This document shows, one piece after another, positions 33,728-44,033 of a stretch of DNA of 64,000 nt. The notes beneath the pieces were generated by a model that was not told the origin of the DNA, searched no databases, and saw nothing but the letters and a program-made list of their open reading frames with translations. This stretch comes from Nectonema munidae (lineage: Eukaryota; Nematomorpha; Nectonematoida; Nectonematidae). Every line of letters starts with the position of its first letter. Position 1 is the stretch's first letter. The DNA lies in the NCBI GenBank assembly GCA_030549495.1, contig JAUIRK010000069.1:496001-560000 (forward strand). The letters are read 5' to 3'. Position numbers and translations under genes: made by a program.

Positions 33728-35469
33728 AAAACTCCAAAACTGAATAATATAAGCGTATAATATACAAAATAAATAAAGCAGTGACATATCAGGTTAAAGG
33801 TTGCTTGGTCAAAACGGCACAAAACCAAACGGTATTTATGAACGCTTTAAAATTATAAATTAATTTTTTTTTATAGATTCAAAATTTTTTAGTTCATTTT
33901 TATATTTTTGATTTTAATATTTAGTCATTTTTATTTTATTTTGTTTTAATTTTATATTTTTTAATTTAGAGGTTATTTCTAATTTTTTTTTGTAAAATTT
34001 GAATATAAAAAAAATGAAAGTTTTGAAGAAAATTTAAAAACAAAGCAGCCAAAAACGAAAATGCCTAGAGCAATAATTTTTTAAACCGAAACGATTAAAT
34101 TTAAAAAGTTTTCTTTTACCTCAGATGTATAGCCTGTAATATCCTTTTTAGTTGTAATTTTTGCTTCAAAATCCTGAATTTTTCAATTCTGATTAAAACC
34201 TTATATTGTGATAGTGTTTAAATTCATATCAGGGGCCTACATCTTTGAAATTATTTGAGTTTCAAGCGTCTTCAAAAAAGGCTTTAATAAAAGGAACTTA
34301 TAAATAGCAACATGCATAACAAAACTTTCTCCCTTCAAATAGATGCGCACCATGTCCAAATTATGTATATAAAGGGGGGTAAACATATCAATTAACAATA
34401 AAAAAATTGAAAATTTTATTGAATGAAAAAAATCATTCATTAATTTTCAGTTGTTCCATTTCTTCTTCATAAAAAATTAAAATGTTTTATTGAGAAAAAT
34501 AAGTTTAAAAAACACATCCAACTTACATAACTTTTCTAAGGTAATTTCTATCAAAAATGTAAAACAGAACTAAAGTTAGAAAACTTGGTATTACAATTTT
34601 TTGCATTCTTTTTAGTGCATAAGAATAAGTGTAAATTAGTTAGACTCTCAAAGAAGGGATAACATAAAGATGATGCAAACCAAAATCAAACAATAAATTA
34701 AGATTGCATTACTTTATTTTTCTCAGCATCATTCAAAAATAAAAAGTTATATTGGTGCAAGCAAACACAAAGTAGTTAAAACTATAAATTTGCCCTAGTC
34801 AGCTTCCAAAAACAAAGAACTTCCAAATAATAAAGTTAAAAAATATTAAAATGTAATAAATTTTTTATGAAGCAAAATAAAATAGTATAAAAGTCTTAAT
34901 AGTCAAAGGGATAAATTCAGATACGCTTACTTGGAAGTTCTGATTCAAAAAATAATTATGTTTATTGAGTTTTTTTGTCTTATATAAAAACCAAAGTACT
35001 GTCTTTTTTGGCTGGATATGCTTCTAAAGAAAAGTTTAAATATAGCAAACTAAATTTGTGCTCACATTTTTTTTCTTTGAGTACTAAAAAAATGAAGCAA
35101 AACATAAATGTTCCAATTGAAAGTATATAAAATGACGAACATCGACCATTTTTCTTCATGTGTCCTGGCTTCCAATAATGAAAGCACTTTTTGAGTTTGG
35201 GCTTAGCGCCGAAAGTAATGTTTATGTCAAAATTTCCTTCAACCCAAACCGTTTTTTTCAAATGAGCTTCAATATTGCATCCAAATCAGACTCACATAAA
35301 TTTGAGTTCAACCTTATTATCACAAAATATTGAAATCCATTAGATCCTTTAAACGCAATCTAAATTTTAAAAGCTGGCCAGCATAGAACCACGAACACAC
35401 TATCAAAAATGAAAGAAGCCGATGATTAGTAGGCCAACATAGTTTTTTTGTATAGAGAAAAATCATATT
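33728..35469. other. Intergenic, no recognised feature
   Basis: AT-rich; the frame at 34980-35261 (minus) was not recognised. Confidence 0.35.
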
Positions 35470-35770
35470 TTAAAAATTAAAAAAAACTTCCGCTACAAAT
35501 GAACAAAGCATTTTTTTTCAAAGACCATATTTTCAAGACATCGTCTAAGTTGAGGTTCTCAGATATATCCTTGTTCATGGTTAATAATAGCATTAATAAC
35601 TGAGCAGCTCTTCTGGGCAAAATGTGGTTTCTAGACAACGTTATTGTTATATTCATTGTTGAAAATGAACGCTCTACTTGAGAGGTGGTTACTGGAATGG
35701 CCCTCCGGATTTATATATAGATTTTCAAAATTTTAAATTTTCCTTTAATATTTTGTGTAAAAGCTGTAAT
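35470..35770 (-). mobile_element. hAT C-terminal dimerisation domain fossil
   Basis: The minus strand reads IPVTTSQVERSFSTMNITIT, then LSRNHILPRRAAQLLMLLL and ENLNLDDVLKIW, the hAT C-terminal signature (ERSFS...R...L). Upstream parts are not readable. Confidence 0.65.
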
Positions 35771-36499
35771 AAGTGCTCCAACAAAGCAATCCTCTGATTT
35801 CAAAAGTGAATTTGAACTTTACATGTTTTACCATAAAATTTTAAAATGTAATACATTATTAAAGCAGGAGTCAGCAAACTTTTTTTAATTATGTCCTTAC
35901 TTTTTAAAACATTCAAAAGGCCAACAGCGTATTTACTTTTATACAAAAAGATAAGCAAATAGAGTATTCTACAGTATATTAAATCAGTGACATATACGAT
36001 AAAAGGTAATAATTTTTTTTTATTTATACAATAGTGAGCAAACACAAATAAGGTCGTCACATTTTTAAATAAAGCCTAGGGCATTGAGATAACTTTGGGA
36101 TTTTAGTGTCAGGAAAATTGATGTTGGCTTGGTAAGTATGAATTGTATTAGGATTAGAGGAGTGTAGAGGCTGAATCATTATGGAGCCATGAAAGTGACT
36201 TCATCAACTGGCAAGGATTGGTATTACGGCGATAAGATAGTCGAAGCATGTGTGAAAAGAAAAGAGAAAAATATCATAAGATGGCGTTCCAAAGTTGAGA
36301 TGTATCGGATGTGAAATTTTTTCCAAAACGGATATAAAATTTGACATCCTAGGACCTAGAGGATGCGGATGTAAAAATTAATTTTTTAGCAAAAGCGGAT
36401 ATCATAATTGATATTCTAAGATTTTTGCCTGCGAGAGGCCAGAGATCTTTTTAATCAAATAAGAAAAACCCTCACTTTTAAGAGGCAATGCTTTAACGA

Positions 36500-37460
36500 A
36501 CTACACTCTAAGTCCTAATTTAATGTGAAGTAAAGAAAAAAGAAGTAAGATTAAACTTTCTCTCAAAACCTTTTTGGTTCCAAGTACCAGTGAATTTCTG
36601 ATTGGCCAACGTTGCTCAGTCCAAATGAGATTCCTCGCTCTGCTATCCCACTCATATAAAAAACATGGAAATTTTGTGTATCCTGGCTGCTGCCCCAACA
36701 TCAAACATAAATTTTTTAAATCTTCCAGTTGTGTCTTTCATAGTCAATTTTATTTAAAAGTAAAGCTAAATTTTGATATGATTCTTCCGTAATAACGGAT
36801 TGACCAACAGGAATTGAAACAATAATATGTAGAACTGCATTGATACTTTTTTTAGATGAATCAATGAAAAGTCTCTAGTCTTGATTACTATATTTCATGC
36901 CAAATCTTTTTACCAGGCTTTGAGGATCATTACAAAAACCAAATCATTTTCTTCAATAAAGTAGGATAAAAACGCTTTTTCACGATGGCGATATCCGAAA
37001 AACGATGTACCTTTATTCAAAAGATTTTTAGATTTAAGCCTTGAACCTAAAAGTTCCGCTGACTATTTCGATAAACCCAAATCCCGTACCAGATCATTAA
37101 GTTTGCATTGATTGAACACTTGAGGTTTGTTACTTCATTTTCAATAGAAATATCATAGTCATCATTGCTGGAAGATTCATCACCAGAACTCAATTCTATA
37201 TCATTCAAACTTTTTGGAGGTGAACTTCTAAACAATGGAATTTTTTGGAGTCACTGTGGTTTTTCTGTTCCCTCCATATCATTGGCACCCCAAAACGCAT
37301 AGCCATTTTTCTCCATTTGTCCACACACGTTGAACAAACTATATGAGGACCCCCATTTTTTGTCTTGGTCCCCTAGCTTAACACCAAAATAAGCATAATA
37401 GGCCCACAGATATAGCAAAAACTGTTTGGACAATTTAAACACGATCTTGAATTCATTTTA
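36500..37460 (-). pseudogene. Decayed copy of an uncharacterised repeated protein family (AYFGVKLGDQDK / WDSRAR type)
   Basis: Minus-strand blocks in order: YYAYFGVKLGDQDKKW, a Ser/Asp-rich linker (NDIELSSGDESSSNDDY), SFSDIAIVKKRFYPTL, then LGQQPGYTKFPCFLYEWDSR followed by QRWPIRNSLVLGTKKVL and LHIKLGL. I recognise this block order from an uncharacterised protein family repeated in arthropod and Hydra genomes; I do not know its class. Several breaks. Confidence 0.45.
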
Positions 37461-38035
37461 ATAAAAAAGCTTTTGAAAAGTTATTAATAAAATGTAATAT
37501 AATTTGCAGGCGTGTGATAATATATCTTTGCGAATTGAAACAAAGCCCTTTTCAGGCCTAAAAATTTTTGTTTTTTTATTTAAGTTATAAAATTTTACAA
37601 TAAAGAAATACATTTTGCATAAAAACATTTTTTTATATTAAATTTAATAATACATAATAAGCTCAAAGGCGGATGTTCTTAAGAGACAGATGCAAAAAGA
37701 GATAATAATAATAATAATAAGTAGAAATAAAAATGCAAAGTGTAGCAAAGCATTTTATTCGATTACTATAAAATTTTATTAATGACATAAGTATTTTTTA
37801 ATTTGAAAAAATTACGAGGAGTATATAAAGCTTTGCAAAAACTTTATTTGTAATTCAAGCAGCATAGTGCTCATAATCATATAAAGTTTTTACAAAGTGT
37901 TTTCCTCCTTGTCCCTCTGATGAAAGAACAATCCTCTTTTCTTAATATTTTTTTGCTTGTACACATATCATAAAAAATTTGGTAATGAAATTTAATGGTA
38001 TTTTTGGAATCAATTCAAAAACAAGATTTTCGTTA
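37461..38035. other. Intergenic, no recognised feature
   Basis: AT-rich, with an (AAT)n run at 37700-37720. Confidence 0.4.
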
Positions 38036-38697
38036 CTGGCGGATTTAAAGAGGGCGGAACCGGCTTACGCCACCCCTACCTTCTCCTAAAATTGCATTGC
38101 CAATTGCTTGAAAATTTTTCTTGATCTAATTCTTTTCGTAGAACTCAAATATTATGATGATTTCTGCAACTCGTTTTTAGATTCAATCTTTCTCTAAAGT
38201 GAGAAGCCCTAAAAAGTTTTTTATGTTTCAATCGTAGTTAAGTGTGACACTTATTACTTTTATATTATCCTATTTTTTTTTGTAAATTTATTATTTAAAC
38301 ACATCAAGTTTTAGCACATCAATTCACTTCGCAGTTCAATGAATGAGGATCCTTTCAATGCTCGGATTCTTCATTTTGTTCACAGAGATATTCGATTGGA
38401 TATCGAAACGATTATTTATATGTATGCTAAAAAGTGTCCTAGACGGATGAGGCTCCCTCTTAGTTCTTAATCTAGTTACTTTCTTATAATAAACTCATAA
38501 TTTTTTAATATATTATTATGATACTCTAAGTTTTATGATAAAAAGTCAATTTTCACTTTTTATTAAACTATTACCCAAAATAAGATAAAAACAGATTAAA
38601 AATTTTGATAAAGCCTAAATTTATATGCTTCACATTTGAGTTCTGGTTTAGTAAAATCCGCCCCCCCCCCTAATGCCAATTTCTAGACCCGCCCCTG
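38036..38697. mobile_element. Non-autonomous element with 7-bp target duplication, hAT-like
   Basis: TTCGTTA flanks both sides (38029-38035, 38698-38704). Ends are CTGGCGGATTT and, inverted, CAGGGGCGGGTCTAG. No transposase frame; a C10 run near the right end. Confidence 0.5.
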
Positions 38698-38704
38698 TTC
38701 GTTA

Positions 38705-40446
38705 TTTTAATCAATTTATTCTCCTTTTTTTTGACTAGACTTTGTCCCCAAGTAGGGGATCGGTGGCTACAATCCGCTCTCGCCATCTTTTTGCTCATGC
38801 TATGATTTTGGTCAATTCATTATTGAGCACTTAATGTTACAAAAAATTTCGTATTATTTAGAGGCAACAAATGTTAACTTATAAATCTATCAAAAACCGA
38901 TCAAAGGCCTTAAAAATGTTAACTTACAAAAATTGTTCTAGAAAATTTATTATACTATAACCTTTTTTCAAAATTAATTATTGTTATTGTTGTAAGAGAG
39001 GAAGCATGCAATATTTTTAAAGTTATCTTCTCTGAAAATATAGCATCTTTAGACTAGAGGCCTAGGCGGGTTTGCGGTGCGGGATGGGGGCGTGTGGAGA
39101 AATGGCTCTACTTTAGACAAACACTTTTAAATCATTCAAATTTATCCATCACCTGTTGCTGTTGTTAACTGTAAATCTCAGAGAAGATTGTATATAAGTG
39201 GGGATATACGTCTATTTTTTTAATATTAGTGGTCTAGCAAGACCATCCACCATGAAGACAATTTGCCAGACTAATAAAGATTTCAAATTTTGATGTAATG
39301 TGACAAAATCTAATGATCTCCCTTTACTTTCGATGCAAAATTTGGTTGAAAAAGGCACCATAAAAATTATGTTTTGGATTTGTTTTCAGAAAAAAACGCC
39401 ATTTTCTTTTGACATGAAACTAGTTAGGAAGTTTTTTTTTAAGTACATATTACATATATTGCTACATTGCAAATTGAAATTAAATGACTCCTATACTAAC
39501 TCAAGCATTTTCCATGAGTTTATATTGAGTAGTTTAAAATATTGTTTTACTTCAAAACCTCCATTTCTAAACTAGAAGGACGTTTTTTCGATATTCAATT
39601 TACTTTGAAAAAAAATTAATCAGGTATTTTATATTGATTTATTGTAGGATCAGTCCACTTTTTTCAGAGAAAAACCCTCTCTGAATTTCCGTCCTGGCTA
39701 CACCACTGAATTCACGTAGAATCGATTTTTTCAATCAAAAAAAATATCAAGCATACGTCATCGAAAACTTTAAGCAAGCTAAAATGTGCATTGATAAATG
39801 TATTTTTTATAAAAAAAAATAATTTTTTCTTTTTTTCTCTTTATCATGAGGGGACAAGGAGCCTTTTTTAGGAATATATACCACAACTTTATTTTTTCTA
39901 TATACTCATGTTATTTTAATTTCAATAAAAAATTTCGATATAAACTATTTTTAACTGAAGGACAGTAATTTTTAAATTTGAAATTTGTATTAAATCGCCT
40001 GGGAATATATTTCTTCCAGATCCGCCCTTCGCGAGTGAGGAGGATTAGGAAGCTCCTTCCGCCTTTCCACTGTTTAAATTAAAAAAAGCACCTAAATCTC
40101 CAAACAAGTATGAATGTCACCTTTATGCCCCCCCCCCATTTCTAGATCTTTACGAACAACTATTTTTAGGTTCTTGGAGTTGAACGAAAACGCCTATAAA
40201 GCTGCGCTCTAGCCAATCAATTACGACGCGTGTTTAAGTCTCTGAATCCATAACTGATATAGACTAGCTTACTTTTTTCAATAATCCTAGGAGTTAGAGA
40301 ACTATATCATCATCATTAGCAGTTAAGTTGTGGGTTGCATTGCTAGTTTCAGCTTCCGAACATCTGCGCCTCCCAAAACTCCTTCTATTGAAAGAGAAAA
40401 CGTAGAAATAGAGGCAACTTAGCACTTTGCGGCTCATTTAGACTAT
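38705..40446. other. Intergenic with scattered transposon termini
   Basis: An inverted CAGTGGTGTAGCCAGGACGG terminus ends near 39708, with no partner identified. C-rich fragments at 40127-40140. Confidence 0.35.
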
Positions 40447-40684
40447 TCAAATTTGCATAATAATTGACAAGTGTTCAAAGAATTTTTAAATTGGCCTTAT
40501 TGTATTAAATTTTGAAAACCTATTGTCGGTGTAAGGATTAATAGTATTAGCATCGGTGTTGAGGTTAGGTTTTAGTGTTAGCGCAATCCTACCTACATAC
40601 ATTTACATTTTTTGACAATAACTTCTCCTATTTATTTCTATAAATACACGTCTGACACAAAAAAAACATCTAGACATACGAAAT
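40447..40684 (+). repeat. Unclassified dispersed repeat, copy 2
   Basis: Same strand and order of blocks as 1056-1318, diverged by substitutions and small gaps. Confidence 0.6.
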
Positions 40685-41142
40685 ACATATTCACATTGGA
40701 TACGCATACACTGAAATACTTAAATCTCAAAAACAGCGGTATAGCCTCATTTAGTGTACTTAATTGGCTACTTATTTCTATAACAAACTAGTAATTCGTT
40801 CCTAAAATCATTATATATTCTGTTCAAAGAGCAAAACTTTAATATGTATATACTAATTTAAGAAAAAGACTTGAAAAAGTACAAATAAAAACAAACTCTC
40901 TTTAATCATTTTAATATTTAAACAGAAAATCAGGCAGAGTGCTCCTCTAATTTACTCAAAAAATATTTTATTTATTTAAAAAGTTAGATGTATGTTTTTT
41001 CAATTTTTCAATGCGATGGATGAGTTTGATGTTTATTTGCTAAGACTTCTATATTTGGTTCTATGCTGCTGAGAAGTCTTAAAAGTCGCCTCTGTTTGCG
41101 ATTTGCAAACGATTTCTGTCTGCTGAGAAGCTGTGTTATAAC

Positions 41143-41565
41143 CAGGGATGCGGAGTCAATAATATAAGGTCCTACTCCGACCCCTAAATTTTTGAAACTT
41201 CCACTCCTTTTATGAAACCTCCTCTAACTCCGACTCCTTAACACTTTAGTTTAACACGTATACACACAGAAATACAAAGACAACTCAAGCTCAACAACAC
41301 TTGGTGAAAGATTTTTCATTACATCACTAACATTTGGTAAGAAAACTTAGCATCATTCATGCCATTCCTAGCAAGTTTTTGTTATTATGCTTCATTACAT
41401 TACATCAAAACAGTAAACAAGTTAAAAAATAAACAAAAGTTGTTTGAAAACATTTTGAAGTTGAATCAAATGAATTTTCGGAGTCGTCAAAAATAAAAAT
41501 CAGACTCCGATTCCTACTTATACTTTAAGATAAAATCGCCGACTCTCTACGACTCCGCAGCCCTG
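41143..41565. mobile_element. Non-autonomous hAT element with perfect 8-bp target duplication
   Basis: Ends CAGGGATGCGGAGTC and, inverted, CAGGGCTGCGGAGTC (14 of 15 identical), with more GACTCC motifs inside both ends. GTTATAAC flanks both sides (41135-41142, 41566-41573); 8-bp duplications are diagnostic of hAT. Termini resemble those of the transposase-bearing element at 53819-55161. Confidence 0.9.
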
Positions 41566-41675
41566 GTTATAACACTGAAGCTGCGTTCATTAATATACGT
41601 AGTAGGAAAAGCAATGAAAAAAATCTTAATTTTTTCCCATAATTTCTGAAATTTTTCAGGAATGCAAGGTTGAAT

Positions 41676-42640
41676 TCAAAAGGTTTGATATGATTGTTTG
41701 AAGAGAGGCTTCAACTCGAAGTCATTTTTTAGGAGAAACAATTCTTCTTGCGTTTCACAATTAGTTTCATCTATTGTATCATAAAGAAAAAGATCGATGA
41801 GCCAGTCAGGTATTGTCATATTAATAAGATCATGATCTCTAAATGTCACGTTTTTATGTAGAAAGGTCAAATGCTCACAATAAACAACGAGATCATCTAT
41901 TGTAGAACAATCAAACGTCAAGTCTTTTTTGAGAATATTGAAATTGAAAATTGGGATAGCTCTCCACAGCCAATATTTTGTGTGAAAAGTGAGAGTTTTT
42001 CAATGAATGCACAAAGATTTTGTCTTGATGAGATTTACTTCAGATCCTTGCAGTTGCAGATTTAGCTAGTTAAATATGGTGAAGAGGTTTGTCAAGTAAG
42101 CCACCGCACTTTGCAAGCTATGAGCTCATCACTTAGCGAAGCACATTTATTTTCAAGTTATGATGGTCTCAAATAGAGAGTAAAACCGCTTTAACGAATT
42201 TCCTCTTGATAACCACCGTACTTCGGTGTGTAAAAGCAGGCGATCAAATTCTTCATTGTTATCTTTGCAAAGTTGACGAAATAATCGCGAGTTAAGAGAA
42301 TTACATTTTATTTTGTTCACTGCTGATATAATGCTATCAAGAGATTTATGAAGACGTTTATTCAAGTTTTTTTCAACTAAGTGCTGGCGATGAATAACAC
42401 GGTGAACCGTGAGACAATTGGGAACATGTTTTTTTAAAAAAGCAAGGAAACCTTTATGTCTTCTCATTAAGGCTGGAGCTCCATCAGTTGAACAAGCAAC
42501 GATATTACCCAAAGGAATTTCCTTCTCTTTTAAAAACGCATAAACTTTATTGAAAATTGATGAGCCTTTAGTGTCAGTTTCAAGTTCTTCGGCAAAAAAA
42601 CTCTTGTGAAACTTTTCCATCGGAGCCATTAGGATTTCAT
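41676..42640 (-). mobile_element. hAT transposase fossil, ZBED5/SCAND3-like
   Basis: The longest part (42153-42629) reads VACSTDGAPALM, HKGFLAFLKKHVPNC, HRVIHRQHLVEKNL, NKIKCNSLNSRLFRQLC and LLLHTEVRWLSRGNSL, the ordered core of ZBED5/SCAND3-type hAT transposases. LNLQLQGSEVNLIK (near 42060) and QEELFLLKNDFELK (41676-41760) continue it after frame breaks. N-terminal BED finger and C-terminal dimerisation domain are absent. Confidence 0.8.
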
Positions 42641-42904
42641 GTGGTTAAAAAGTTTACACAAGATGTACCTGAAGGTTCAAATCACGGGAAAAAGTCGTAT
42701 TTTAGAAAGTAGAACCAAAAGTCAGCACTTCATTATATCGACGAAAGATAAAAAACAAAGATGCATTATTTGCAAAAAAAAATAAGTTAGAAGAGAATGT
42801 AACCTTTGCAATGTTGGTTTGCATGTTGAATGCTTTAAATAATTTCATTCTAATTAAATTTTTTAAATAAATACTTTCACTAAATTTTATACATATAATT
42901 TACT

Positions 42905-43054
42905 TCTATTTTTGACTAATGTCGACTTTTTATATTTTAAGCATATAATATAGTTTTTTTTGTTTAAGAACACTAAATTTTATTTAAGTTTTTGTTTTAA
43001 AAAAAAATTAGTTGAATATTTTATTTTTAAAAAGTTTGGTCGTTAAAGGGTTAA
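42905..43054 (+). mobile_element. Possible decayed TTAA miniature element
   Basis: Right end GGTCGTTAAAGGG followed by TTAA (43051-43054), and a TGTCGAC block near 42919. The left end is not recognisable. Confidence 0.25.
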
Positions 43055-43186
43055 ACTAAAAATATTATAATTTTTGAAATTTGGATTCATTGTTAATATT
43101 ATTCAAAATTTTAATATAGATAAATCTTCAGCATTCTTCTCACCTACTCCACTTTACATTAATTAAATACATGCACTTTCCGCAAA

Positions 43187-43519
43187 ATGAGCAAAAAGAT
43201 GTTTGACAATCTTTTCTTGTCTAAAAGCACAAAGTTAAAGAAGAATAAGTCCAACTCCACATTAACAAGAAGTCTCGATCGTATCGATGAATCCAGTGAT
43301 GAAAGCGATAAAATCAGCAAGAAAAAGTCTTCGAAGAAAATCTCGCAAAACTTTTCCAAAAAGGAGGAACCCAAGATTTCGACAAAATTTGTCATCTTAA
43401 TCGAAGACTACTCCTTTTACGACCAAAAGCACAAGAATAACGAGACAAACTCTCACAAGCCCATTGTGAGACAGCAGTCCGAATTTGTTGCTAAGCTATA
43501 TAATCGCAAAGCAAGTTGA
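43187..43519 (+). CDS. Small basic Lys/Ser-rich protein, unknown function
   Basis: This single open frame of 110 codons has an in-frame TAA about 25 bases upstream and no acceptor between that stop and the ATG, so the start is well supported. Its G+C and codon use are richer than the flanking AT-rich DNA. The protein opens MSKKMFDNLFLSKSTKLKKN, has a low-complexity Ser/Lys/Asp/Glu middle (DRIDESSDESDKISKKKSSK) and a less biased tail with FVILIEDYSFYDQKH and VRQQSEFVAKLYNRKAS. No known domain, signal peptide or membrane segment was recognised. An AATAAA lies 230 bases downstream. The gene converges on RCL1. It could instead be the last exon of an unseen longer gene, but the upstream stop argues against that. 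Confidence 0.5.
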   Translation: MSKKMFDNLFLSKSTKLKKNKSNSTLTRSLDRIDESSDESDKISKKKSSKKISQNFSKKEEPKISTKFVILIEDYSFYDQKHKNNETNSHKPIVRQQSEFVAKLYNRKAS

Positions 43520-43750
43520 TGATGGTGATGATTACGATGTCAAGTCAGGAAGAAAATTATAAGAAAAGATAAAAGGGCTTTCACATTCATCCAAAAAATT
43601 TTCCACATATTTCCTTTTTGAATGTTCTTGAATCTTGAAGTGTAGAGTTATTAAAAATAGCCAAGTATTGCTTTTGATATTTTTATCCAATGACAATGCA
43701 GTAATTTGTTGTTAAAATATTCTTTTATATATTCATGATAAAGATGGCAA

Positions 43751-43756
43751 AATAAA
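43751..43756 (+). terminator. Poly(A) signal AATAAA of the small basic gene
   Basis: A canonical AATAAA lies 230 bases after the stop of the plus-strand gene and two bases short of the RCL1 stop codon on the other strand. A cleavage site 10-30 bases on would lie inside the RCL1 coding sequence, so the convergent transcripts would overlap. Confidence 0.4.
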
Positions 43757-43757
43757 G

Positions 43758-44033
43758 CTATCGATATTTTTTATTGACATTACTAAACGAACTTCCAACA
43801 CATGTGAATGTGTAAGTGAATCGTTCATTCGCATCTTCAGTGTCTGAAGCTTCATTAACTTTAACTCGTTTGTCAATTTTGAACGTGACGTTGAGAAATT
43901 CCTTGATGTCGCGAAGAAATGAGATGCTGCGTTTTGTCAGATGCTCCCCAATGCTAACTTTTGACACGTTACCATTCGTCAACGACATAAAAAAGAACGG
44001 AACATATTGAAATGTAAAGTCTACACACCCATC
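43758..44033 (-). CDS. RCL1: RCL1 exon 5 (last)
   Basis: The acceptor ATTTTTAAG follows a 58-base intron. The exon starts DGCVDFTFQYVPFFF and continues through MSLTNGNVSKV to TFTCVGSSFSNVNKKYR and a TAG stop at 43758-43760. This matches GGCVDSTNQSLALLLMTL and the terminal TCVGIGFSNLSKTLK of human RCL1. No AATAAA was seen close downstream on the minus strand. Confidence 0.93.
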   Translation of the reverse strand, partial: DGCVDFTFQYVPFFFMSLTNGNVSKVSIGEHLTKRSISFLRDIKEFLNVTFKIDKRVKVNEASDTEDANERFTYTFTCVGSSFSNVNKKYR

